DNA from: Girardinichthys multiradiatus
Lineage: Eukaryota; Chordata; Actinopteri; Cyprinodontiformes; Goodeidae
DNA length: 64,000 nucleotides
Direction: 5' to 3'
Assembly (NCBI RefSeq): GCF_021462225.1
Contig: NC_061798.1
Span: 26,761,320-26,825,319 of the forward strand
A program made the translations under genes and the position numbers. Shown in pieces: positions 11,701 to 37,699 of the stretch. The notes below the pieces were generated by a model, which saw only the letters and a program-made list of their open reading frames with translations, did no database searches and was not told where the DNA came from. Positions within the stretch are counted from its first letter, which is position 1. Every line of letters begins with the position of its first letter.

Positions 11701-12654
11701 TGTTGTCCTACACGGAGAAAATTGATTACGCTTGGGAGAAAAGATTATTATTGATGCCAGTTGGTCCTTATCGTTTGCAGCCTGTACCAAACACTAGTGA
11801 GCATATGTGTATAAATTTGAGCCTGTATGTTCAATTTGGGACGTTGTCTAGATTAGAGAAAATCTCCCCAGAAATTCAAACTCATGCACAAAACTCTTGT
11901 TTTTTTTTTAATTCCTGTTTTATCCTCATAAACACCACAAAAATGGTTTAAAAGGCATAATTAAAAATGTAAAAAGAATGCGATATTAGAATCTTTAGAT
12001 GTGTTAATCACATAAAGTAATACTTTTTCACCCTAAAGAGCTTTTATGTGGAAAAGTTGACATACGGTAGAATGATCAATCCCTCAGCTCCCGCATCAGG
12101 TCGTTGTTAGATCCCCTCCACCCCCAACCACCGCCACCTCTCTGGTAATTATGACTTTCAGATGCCTTTTTTTCAATTTCCTGTAAATACGTTTTATCTT
12201 TGACACTTGATTTTTCATTTCTAAAGTCATAGTGAGATAGATTTACACAGACATCCATTGCTAAAGGAGCCTGCAATAGACCAGAATACAACGTGAGCAA
12301 CTGTACAGTAAGGAATAAATAGGAAATATAAATCATTTATCCATATTGGAATAAAGTTTGGAGAAATTGAACAGTCGTTCTGGGGAACAATTCTGGATTA
12401 CTGAAACACAATTAGAAGAAGCAGGAGTTTAAAACTTGTTTCACAGATTTGTAATTCTTGAATATTTAAAGCAATGATTGTTATTCTTCTCATGTATTCA
12501 TCATTGGTTTCTCTTGTCCCTGCAGATGGAGGATCTTTATGAAGATTTCCACATAGTGAAGTTACCGCTGCTGCCTCATGAAGTTCGAGGCGCAGACAAG
12601 GTCAACACATTCTCAAAGCAGCTTCTGGAACCATACAAACCACCAAACAAGTGA
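7054..12654 (+). CDS. get3: GET3/ASNA1 (TRC40) ATPase for tail-anchored protein targeting
   Basis: Seven exons (7054-7196, 8479-8626, 9296-9444, 9568-9718, 9815-9922, 10704-10901, 12526-12654) join in frame to 341 residues, the usual length of vertebrate GET3/ASNA1. All introns are GT-AG. Motifs in order: deviant Walker A P-loop [10 protein letters not shown], switch [31 protein letters not shown] and [12 protein letters not shown] of the helical subdomain, switch [16 protein letters not shown], the zinc-binding CKMC, and the A-loop [13 protein letters not shown]. The dimeric cytosolic ATPase receives tail-anchored proteins from the BAG6/SGTA complex and hands them to the WRB-CAML receptor at the ER. 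The start chosen is [17 protein letters not shown]; an in-frame ATG 15 bases upstream (7039) is also possible. The next gene, best2, lies downstream on the same strand as in mammals. The older symbol is asna1. Confidence 0.97.
8765..8799. repeat. (AT)n microsatellite in get3 intron 2
   Basis: Alternating AT/TATAC run of about 35 bases followed by a T tract; simple-sequence DNA. Confidence 0.8.
11270..11700 (+). mobile_element. Possible decayed Tc1-type remnant in get3 intron 6
   Basis: Frames with many stops contain short transposase-like pieces, such as one reading roughly [10 protein letters not shown], which recalls the catalytic QDNDPKH region, followed by AT-rich DNA and AAAGCCAGGTCTGCGCCAGG, similar to a stretch in the best2 intron 1 relic. 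No terminal repeats are seen, so the call is tentative. Confidence 0.3.
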
Positions 12655-12878
12655 TTTCCCACTTGTAGGACCTCTTCTTATCTGCCCCTCCGCTCCTTAC
12701 ACTTTGTCTGTAGACGAAACATGTCAACAGTCCGATCGCGCCTACTCTGAGTTTTCCCAACCCAACCGGTCTTGCATCCTGCAGCAACAGCCTCATAATG
12801 ATCCGCTCTGTTCTCTGATGCAGAACATTGCTACATCAAGACACACACTCATTCCCAAACTGAAGGAGAGCTGATGAG

Positions 12879-12917
<39 letters not shown>

Positions 12918-14146
12918 CCTGCTGTATTGTGGTGTGAGACTGTGCATATAAGCAGTCTCAGCTCTGAGTTTATTCTCTCATGTGTTCATATCCTTTGTGG
13001 CAGTTGTTCTAGTCTTACTGCGATCAACTCGGCCTCAACAGAACAACCCAGTATCTCGTGGCAGTGTACAGCCCCGGTTCTAACCGTTTCCTGTGACACC
13101 TCTGTGCGTTTAGCAGACTTCAGATGGTTGATGTCAACACCTCGATTTGTATGTGTGATTCGGTGCTTGTATCTTTTCTCCAGTTTTGAGGTTTTGGCTG
13201 AAATTGCAACAAAATTCTTTCGCATATTTTTCTCTCATCTTGACTATTACGACGTCAGAGTTAAATGGCAAGGCCCTGGAACAAATAAAAAGAAGATAAA
13301 TGTTATTTTTTGTTTGTATTTCTTCAATAGTGAAAGTCTAAGAATGCTTCATTTACTGCTTGGCATCATCCAATCCTTAGTAATGCAAGATTAAGTTTAA
13401 GATTCAAGTCTGTATGTTTTATAAGACCAAATGTTGACATTTCAGTGAGTTGAAGCTGAAAAAGTAACATCAGTTTTTCCCTACAAACCCATAAAACTCA
13501 TCCAGACGCTTCTCTCAATCATTGTTTATGATTTTGGGATCATTAAGGAAGGGGATATTTATCCTTATTTAGTCATTTAAAATATAAGCTAAATGTGTCA
13601 CTGAAGTTCTGAGCTGATGATTGTAAGCGTCCTTGCGCTGAATGAAATAAAGGCTCTGGTTTGATTAAAGCTTCCCCAACAGGAATATGCAGGTATTTAA
13701 AAGGTCAATACTTCCTCCTGTCAATGCTTCATTTCTTTTTCTCTGTCATTGAATGCTTCAAAAATCTGTTTTCTATAGATTTTATTTAAATTATATTCCA
13801 GTTGTGAATTAAAACATTTTCTTCAACTAAATATTGTTTGTGGTCTTTTTTTGCACAATATTAAACATCTCTTTAGATTGGTTTAAAGTAGATCTTTTTG
13901 TTTAAAAAAGCTTTTAAGTGACTAATTAGATGGCTTCTGAAGGAAGCTGCTGGCTTGTATTTAGGAGCATCAGATGTAAACAGGGTGAATTTGCAGCACT
14001 TTTCAGATTATTTTCCTACTGCTAAACAGTTATGTCCAGTGTTGGTTCATCACAATAAAGTCTTGAGTGAAAGAGACTGAAGTTTGTGGTTTTAATGGAG
14101 CAAAACGTGAAATATTCAAGAGGTCTACGGGCATCTTAAGAATATA
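12655..14146 (+). other. get3 3' UTR and downstream intergenic DNA
   Basis: Starts after the TGA. Contains a CA microsatellite at 12881-12917, an AATAAA at 13646-13651 followed by GT/T-rich sequence (the best candidate cleavage signal, giving a 3' UTR near 1 kb), and further hexamers near 13810 and 14050. No coding feature is supported. It ends at the TA target site of the Tc1 element. Confidence 0.5.
12881..12917. repeat. (CA)n microsatellite in the get3 3' UTR
   Basis: Pure CA dinucleotide run of about 18 units, about 225 bases after the stop codon and before the first polyadenylation signal, so it would be part of the mature mRNA. Confidence 0.9.
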
Positions 14147-15756
14147 CAGGTCCTTCTCAAAATATTAGCATATTGTGATAAAGTTCATTATTTTCCATAA
14201 TGTCATGATGAAAATTTAACATTCATATATTTTAGATTCATTGCACACTAACTGAAATATTTCAGGTCTTTTATTGTCTTAATATGGATGATTTTGGCAT
14301 ACAGCTCATGAAAACCCAAAATTCCTATCTCACAAAATTAGCATATCATTAAAAGGGTCTCTAAACGAGCTATGAACCTAATCATCTGAATCAACGAGTT
14401 AACTCTAAACACCTGCAAAATATTCCTGAGGCCTTTAAAACTCCCAGCCTGGTTCATCACTCAAAACCCCAATCATGGGTAAGACTGCCGACCTGACTGC
14501 TGTCCAGAAGGCCACTATTGACACCCTCAAACAAGAGGGTAAGACACAGAAAGACATTTCTGAACGAATAGGCTGTTCCCAGAGTGCTGTATCAAGGCAC
14601 CTCAGTGGGAAGTCTGTGGGAAGGAAAAAGTGTGGCAGAAAACGCTGCACAACGAGAAGAGGTGACCGGACCCTGAGGAAGATTGTGGAGAAGGGCCGAT
14701 TCCAGACCTTGGAGGACCTGCGGAAGCAGTGGACTGAGTCTGGAGTAGAAACATCCAGAGCCACCGTGCACAGGCGTGTGCAGGAAATGGGCTACAGGTG
14801 CCGCATTCCCCAGGTCAAGCCACTTTTGAACCAGAAACAGCGGCAGAAGCGCCTGACCTGGGCTACAGAGAAGCAGCACTGGACTGTTGCTCAGTGGTCC
14901 AAAGTACTTTTTTCGGATGAAAGCAAATTCTGCATGTCATTCAGAAATCAAGGTGCCAGAGTCTGGAGGAAGACTGGGGAGAAGGAAATGTCAAAATGCC
15001 AGAAGTCCAGTGTCAAGTACCCACAGTCAGTGATGGTCTGGGGTGCCGTGTCAGCTGCTGGTGTTGGTCCACTGTGTTTTATCAAGGGCAGGGTCAATGC
15101 AGCTAGCTATCAGGAGATTTTGGAGCACTTCATGCTTCCATCTGCTGAAAAGCTTTATGGAGATGAAGATTTCATTTTTCAGCACGACCTGGCACCTGCT
15201 CACAGTGCCAAAACCACTGGTAAATGGTTTACTGACCATGGTATCACTGTGCTCAATTGGCCTGCCAACTCTCCTGACCTGAACCCCATAGAGAATCTGT
15301 GGGATATTGTGAAGAGAACGTTGAGAGACTCAAGACCCAACACTCTGGATGAGCTAAAGGCCGCTATCGAAGCATCCTGGGCCTCCATAAGACCTCAGCA
15401 GTGCCACAGGCTGATTGCCTCCATGCCACGCCGCATTGAAGCAGTCATTTCTGCCAAAGGATTCCCGACCAAGTATTGAGTGCATAACTGTACATGATTA
15501 TTTGAAGGTTAACGTTTTTTGTATTAAAAACACTTTTCTTTTATTGGTCGGATGAAATATGCTAATTTTGTGAGATAGGAATTTTGGGTTTTCATGAGCT
15601 GTATGCCAAAATCATCCGTATTAAGACAATAAAAGACTTGAAATATTTCAGTTAGTGTGCAATGAATCTAAAATATATGAATGTTAAATTTTCATCATGA
15701 CATTATGGAAAATAATGAACTTTATCACAATATGCTAATATTTTGAGAAGGACCTG
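14147..15756 (+). mobile_element. Full-length Tc1-like element, copy 1
   Basis: Bounded by TA dinucleotides (14145-14146 and 15757-15758). It has inverted terminal repeats of about 210 bases starting CAGGTCCTTCTCAAAATATT, with near-identical left and right copies, and carries one intact transposase frame. It lies between get3 and best2. A second copy in best2 intron 3 differs at only a few percent of sites or fewer. Length 1610 bases is typical for autonomous Tc1 elements with long terminal repeats. Confidence 0.95.
14475..15479 (+). CDS. Tc1-type DD34E transposase, intact (copy 1)
   Basis: One uninterrupted 334-residue frame. The N-terminal part holds the paired-like helix-turn-helix DNA-binding domain (ISERIGCSQSAVSRHLSGK) and a GRKKCGRKR basic linker. 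The DDE catalytic core follows: Asp148 in LFSDESKF, Asp238 in QHDLAPAHS, and Glu273 in DLNPIENLW, with 34 residues between the last two. This enzyme would cut and paste its own element at TA sites. Nothing in the frame is visibly broken, so it could be active; whether it is expressed cannot be seen. It belongs to the element and is not a host gene. Confidence 0.95.
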   Translation: MGKTADLTAVQKATIDTLKQEGKTQKDISERIGCSQSAVSRHLSGKSVGRKKCGRKRCTTRRGDRTLRKIVEKGRFQTLEDLRKQWTESGVETSRATVHRRVQEMGYRCRIPQVKPLLNQKQRQKRLTWATEKQHWTVAQWSKVLFSDESKFCMSFRNQGARVWRKTGEKEMSKCQKSSVKYPQSVMVWGAVSAAGVGPLCFIKGRVNAASYQEILEHFMLPSAEKLYGDEDFIFQHDLAPAHSAKTTGKWFTDHGITVLNWPANSPDLNPIENLWDIVKRTLRDSRPNTLDELKAAIEASWASIRPQQCHRLIASMPRRIEAVISAKGFPTKY

Positions 15757-15892
15757 TATAACTGGTGGGGCAGAAATATACCAGGAAACGCGGATTTGTT
15801 TTAAGCTGCAACAAACTATTTTCATAACCAACCAGGAATTTGCTTGTTCTAATTTTAATGAGCAGGAATGTTTGCATGGTCCGCTTGCTGCT

Positions 15893-16859
15893 GTCTTATA
15901 AAACCCTGCTTGGACTGCTCGGGCCTGTGCGCTCCTCCGGCCCCAACGCTGCGGCCTGTCGCTTGTGGTCCATCACCGAGCATCACTCTCCCGGTCGGGG
16001 GCCGCACTAACGAGCCGCCGCCTCCTCCTCTTTGTTTTTTTGGAGGGGATTTCACCCCGGGGCGCACTGACCACCCGACACCACCGAGGATTATTAGCAT
16101 GCAGCCGAAGAGGGTAAAAGCAGCCGACGTTAGAGGATATCAGGGCGGTTGGCTCCTAAAGAGAGAGGTGCCAATCACGCATGGAGATGCGCTGAGGACA
16201 TCAGCTGGAGGAAGCGCCCCTGAAAGGTAGAATGGTGCATTTAGTCTTTTTCATCTGAAGAAGTTTGAGGTGATCTAGCTTTCCAGAGTCCCGATTGCAT
16301 TTTGATTATATTATAAAATGCTGAAGTTCAGTTTATAGCAGATATGACTAAATCGGCTATGAGAAAGAGAGGAGGGGAGGGGGGTGGTAAGAAAGGAAAA
16401 ACACAAGAAAGGACGGGGAGCAACGAAAGGGTATGTTTGGGTATGGAAGAAGGTATGAGGCCATAATGAAGGAAGGGAGCTAACGGAAGGAGACGATGCA
16501 GGAAGGATGGAACTACGACGCAAGGGAAGAAGAAGAAGGGAAGGTAACAAGGAAGGAGGCGAGGTAGGGTAGGAGTAAAGAAGGAAGGACGGGAAGGAAG
16601 GAATGTAACAAGGAACACAAGGGAGGAAAGAAGGACACAACACTTAGACAAGGGGACAGGGGATAAAGTCTGGCATGCAAATATTTCTCCATACTTCAGT
16701 TGTCTTTGTCTATACTATTCCAGACCTGGAAAATACTGAAATCATACTTTTTCCCAAATTGGAACCGTGCTGAGACAGGTAAAACTGGTTCAATTAAAAA
16801 CTTGACATTTTCCCCTCACAGCACTTTCTCTGTGGAAACCTGGGAGCCCTCGGCTACTA
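15893..16859 (+). promoter_or_regulatory. CpG-rich block and best2 upstream region, possible non-coding first exon
   Basis: From about 15893 to 16229 the DNA is clearly GC- and CpG-richer than its surroundings. It ends at a possible donor (AAAG before GTAGAA at 16227), which could splice to an acceptor at 16821 (CCCCTCACAG) just before the best2 ATG. This would make a 5' UTR exon. An open frame from 15868 to 16230 exists, but it reads like GC-rich chance coding. From 16362 to 16645 the + strand is almost all purine. Confidence 0.4.
16362..16645 (+). repeat. Purine-rich (GGAAG-type) tract
   Basis: About 280 bases dominated by degenerate GGAAGG, AGAAGG and GGGGAGG units on the + strand with few pyrimidines. 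It looks like a decayed simple repeat and lies upstream of the first best2 coding exon. Confidence 0.7.
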
Positions 16860-33610
<16,751 letters not shown>

Positions 33611-33734
33611 AGTCAACAAACAAGCTGTGATGTTCCCACAAACCATTGGTTACATGAACCCACAAAACAAATCACTGAAGTGGGATTTATTTTTACTCCT
33701 GATTGCTCCTGTAGGACCACGTAGTTGTAAGTGA

Positions 33735-33740
33735 AATAAA
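33735..33740 (+). terminator. Polyadenylation signal of best2
   Basis: AATAAA about 125 bases after the best2 TGA, in AT-rich DNA; the first good hexamer after the stop. Confidence 0.55.
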
Positions 33741-33986
33741 TCAAATATACAACGTAATAGATTCCATGATTTTCCCCTAAGACTAGTTCTAATTTATAAA
33801 AAAAAAACTTTAATCTTTGTTAGCAGTGACCAGTAGATATTTGTGGACCAGTAACTTTAAAACAACGCCCTGACATTTTGTAAAATCCATGGGTTTGCAG
33901 TTTGTATGCAACAGACAAAACCAAGTTTAATTTGTGCACGTTCACTGCAAATGGACGTAAAAAAGTAAAATGGATTTGAACGTTTA

Positions 33987-34335
33987 GGGCTGCATGGTTG
34001 CGCAGTTGGTAGCACTGTTGCCTTGTAGCACAAAGGTCTTCAGTTCAACTCCTAGCCTGGGGTCTTTCTGCATAGAGTATGCATGATCTCTCCATGCATT
34101 TTTGGGTTCTCTCTGGGTACTCTGGCTTCCTCCCACAGTCCAAAAACATTGTTGGTCTCTCTAAATTGCCCTTAGGTGTGAATGGTTGTTTGTCCTTTGT
34201 ATCTCTGTGTTGTCCTGAGATGCACTGATGACCTGTATGGGGTGTGCCCCTCCTCTTGCCTGTAGACTCCTGGAGATAGGCACCAGCTCCCCAGTGACCC
34301 TCAATGAAAGAAGCGGGTATGGAAAATGGATTTGA
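33987..34335 (+). repeat. tRNA-headed SINE, second copy
   Basis: Begins GGGCTGCATGGTTGCGCAGT, keeps a degenerate B box (GTTCAACTCC) and the body CTTCCTCCCACAGTCCAAAA, and ends with TCAATGAAAGAAGCGGGTAT. It is the opposite-strand counterpart of the SINE at 28527-28902 and is more diverged. It lies between best2 and the Hook exon. Confidence 0.7.
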
Positions 34336-34339
34336 AATT

Positions 34340-34875
34340 TGACAAATAAAAACAAATATTCTGCACTCTTTACTCTGATGTCACAAAGAAAGCCCTCATT
34401 AATCCCACCTGTGTTTAGTTTGGTCTCCGTATAAATCCAGATGTTCTGTGAAAGCCTCAGAGGTTTGTTAGAGAACATTAGTGAACAAACAGCCTCATGA
34501 AGACCAAGGAGCACAGCAGACAGGCCAGGGAGGAAGGTGTGGAGAACCTTAACGCAGATCTAGGTTATAAAACTATATTCCAAGCTGCGTGCCAAAACAT
34601 AGCTGTCCACCTAGCATAGACAGGTCTGGGAAGGAGAGCATGCAACAAAGATGCCTATGATAACTCTGGAGGAGCTGCAGGGAATCAGGTAGGAGTATCT
34701 GTCAACAGGAAAACTAACACAAAGCCATTGTTGACAGAAGGGCTATGTAAGTAATGTTCGAGTGTGTTGGTCGGTCACATAAAATACCAATAATATACAT
34801 TGATGTTTGTGGTTATAATGTGAATAACTGAAAAACCTCAAGGAGAGTAAATACTTCTAAACGTCACTGAATATT
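34340..34875 (+). mobile_element. Decayed Tc1-like element
   Basis: Contains GTATAAATCCAGATGTTCTGTG, a GAAGACCAAGGAGCACAGCA start region (MKTKEHSRQ-like) and later AACCACAATTC-type and GAGTAAATACTT-type ends seen in Tc1 relics elsewhere in the window. The transposase is beyond reading. Confidence 0.55.
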
Positions 34876-35277
34876 TGTGTAGCTCAAAGATTACGTCTTA
34901 CTTTTTTGCTTATGATTAAAAAAACATATTTATCAATTCAATAATTTGTGTTTGATATCCTTTTCCTATTTTATGTTGATGTAATTTAAGCAATTACTGA
35001 TTATAATTGATACATACAATGTTTTAGTTAAAAATCCCAAATGATGATCCTGTTATTGTTTATTTTATTTTTTTATTTTTTAGGAGCTGCAAGCATACAT
35101 CTGAAAAAGATTTTGACATGTGACTATGTTCTGTATATTATTAAAGACGGATGCAGACACAAGTAGCTACAGGCAGTTTAACAGCTTTCTCTTTGGTTTG
35201 ATGGGACTACCTGTACCTAAAGTCACCAGCAGGGGGAGATAACAGCCAACCCAAAACAAGCATCCACTCCGTCTTCT

Positions 35278-35409
35278 CTAATACAGAGACCCACTCTGCT
35301 CATGAAGGTTGGAGCGGGCCCTCCTGGCCTGGGTGGAGCGCCTCTGCTTGGCCAGGAAAGACTGAGGAAGACCTGGAGTTGGAGAGTCCTTCTTAGACAG
35401 GCTGTGCTG
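35278..35409 (-). CDS. hook2: Putative last coding exon of a Hook protein (HOOK2-like)
   Basis: On the - strand an acceptor (TTTGCATCTTCTTCAG) is followed by 43 codons and TAG. The peptide contains PTPGLPQSFLAKQRRSTQAR, matching the C-terminal SFLA-x-QR-x-x-T-x-x-RR signature of Hook proteins. Hook proteins link cargo to dynein through a C-terminal segment and bind FHIP/FTS there. In mammals HOOK2 lies directly beyond BEST2 in the opposite direction, the arrangement here: stop codons of best2 and this exon are 1.67 kb apart. I could not find the preceding exon (expected to encode an ISAWYN-like motif) in the remaining 28 kb. It is either beyond the window, or in the window and missed, or lost. 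An AATAAA for this strand lies at 35059-35064. Confidence 0.6.
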   Translation of the reverse strand, partial: QHSLSKKDSPTPGLPQSFLAKQRRSTQARRARSNLHEQSGSLY

Positions 35410-37472
35410 CTGAAGAAGATGCAAACAACAAATACCAAAACTTTTGTGTTCCAGTTTTTATAATTTATTATTATTATTTTTTTTTTTACCGAAAGAGCAA
35501 ACACAAATGTCAAAAGTCTTGCTTCTAATTTCCTACAGCATACACCATCTTTTTTGTCCATATGTAAGCCCTGGCTTGGAGCCTTATCAGCTCTATAACT
35601 AAGCTAGTTGTGTAATAAACTACAAAACACTGAGGGAAAACAAAAGTCCTGTATTTGTAGCAAAAGTATATGGCAGGACCAAATAAAGACAAAAGAGAGT
35701 AGGTGAAAAAAATAAAACAGGATCTAGTAAAAGTTACCAGAACATTTAGTGGCCATAAAGGGAGAAGTGGAATTGTTCGATTACTAACAGTTAAATAAGA
35801 AGAGGCTCTACTTGACTCAGTCACAAGAAAGCTGGAAAACAATCACAGAGAGAGACATTAATATGACAAAAACACATTTAATTCACACACTACATGTTTG
35901 ATTCATAGAAACACAACAGAGCACATCGTGTTACACTCCCACGGACCTTTTCAACTTTCATGTTCTTCCTAGATCCATAATTAAATAAACTGATTGAAAG
36001 CTCTATGTTTGTTTTATTATGTAATGTTTCTCTCACCATGCTTTGCCATGCAGCTAGGATCAGTTTTTCCTCTTGTTCATGTCTGGATCTGGTTTTCTCA
36101 CTCTGAGAGTCAAGTGGCTGCAGCAGTTTGGAAAAATCATTTAAACCTCACACAACTTCCCTTTGTAAGTGATGTTTTATTACAGCCACCAGCTCACCTG
36201 TGAGGCTGCAGCCTTCAGGACGTCAGTCCGGCAGGCTTCGTTGTTGCTGCTCATTTTTCACACAAATCCAAGCAAAATGGGGCCAAAAATAAAACAAAAA
36301 ACATTTGCGTGACCGAGCAGCTTGCACAGCACCACCCCTTTGACCTGCCCCAACTGTCTGCAGATATGTGCTGCTCCTGGCTGCATTTTGCAGCAGAGCC
36401 CACTTTTGTTGTGCCACTGATAGAGAACAATATGGAGAGGTGCTGCAGGCCCGAATGCCTCCTCATCACAGTCAAAGACAACCATCCTGCTGACTCTGGC
36501 ACATTCACTGCTGGGCAGTCAGTCACCAGGCAGGAGATTAGTGGGTATGTTCCATTATACAATGCAATTATCTTGCAGACAGCAGATACTGCTAATTATA
36601 TTCTTGTTTAAATGCAGGAAGGGCCGTGTGCATGCGGAAAATACAGGGATTTTCTGATAAAAAGATAAGATATGTTATATAAAATGATATATATAAATCT
36701 CCCACTTTTTGTTTGAACTGTGGAGATGCATTTTTTTTATTTAAGGTGGGATTTTTATTTTATTTTAAAGACTTTGCTTTTTTAAGACGCAATTTAAGAG
36801 GTTTAATATAATGATCTACCTTATTTACTTTATGAGTACAAAAACACTTTAGTTAAATTATTAGTTTGATCCCCTTGCTGAATGAGGTTTACTAGTGATC
36901 AGTATCTACCTATCTGCACTACAACAGATGTTCAGAACACCACAGTTAGAAGACTGAGAGGAATTTACATCGGGAGTTCACCACGTTAACCCACATTGGA
37001 TGAGCTGTGCGGAAGTGTGCAAATTCCTTGTTTTCAGATGCATTTTATAGAGAACTGCCTATGAAGGAATCCAGCTAATAAGATAAATCATCCATGTTTG
37101 GCCTTTTCCTGTCTAAATTACAGCAATTTCAAGCAACATAAACCCCCAAAATGTCATACCACTTCATGCCAACAGTGTAGTTTGGATTTTTACACCAATT
37201 TCCTTTGGATAAAAGTAAGTTTGAGGATTATGTACAGTCATCATGCTTTTATTTGCAGCATGTGTTTTACACAGAAAATATTGCAAAGAACTGCAAACCC
37301 TGTCTTCTCTGCAAACAGAAGACAGAGTCTGGGATGGAAGGCCATGCTGTGTAAAAATGTAGAATGCAGCATTCATTTAAACCGCTTAGATGTTTTTGGG
37401 ACTTCAGTTCATTTATAAGGCGAAAATATGTCCAGGACCACAGTTTGACTAGCTGTTGGCCTGATGCTTAGT
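35410..37472. other. Unassigned region, probably hook2 intron
   Basis: No supported gene. A more GC-rich patch at 36300-36560 has overlapping short ORFs on both strands (the longest is 100 codons on +) with no recognisable domain and no convincing splice signals. The rest is AT-rich. Confidence 0.35.
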
Positions 37473-37690
37473 AATCAGAATCAGAATCAGAATCAGAATC
37501 AGAAAAGCTTTATTGCCAAGTACGTTTTTGGACATACAAGGAATTTGTTTTGGCGTAGTCGGTGCAATACAGTACAAATTAAACAGTACAAACATATCTA
37601 CAATATAATATAAATATAAGTGCACAGTTTTAAGTGAGTGAGAGTAAATATAGAGCAGTATAAGATGCAAGAGCCTTGGATCATTCTGAC
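37473..37690 (-). repeat. 3' tail of a LINE/SINE with (TTCTGA)n end
   Basis: Starts with five AATCAG units (TTCTGATT on the - strand), followed by AAAAGCTTTATTGCCAAGTA and ACATACAAGGAATTTGTTTT. Read on the - strand this is the usual 3' end of a fish non-LTR element: CCTTGTATGTCC, CAATAAAGCTTT, then the hexamer tail. Only about 200 bases of 3' UTR are left. Confidence 0.65.
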
Positions 37691-37699
37691 TGCTGTCTA

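Noticed and set aside
15868..16230. 120-codon ORF before best2 as a gene
   Set aside because: Pro/Cys-rich peptide from CpG-rich DNA, with a - strand shadow ORF; a non-coding first exon is more likely.
36309..36611. 100-codon + strand ORF as a small gene
   Set aside because: No recognisable domain, an equally long ORF on the other strand, no clear promoter or splice signals.
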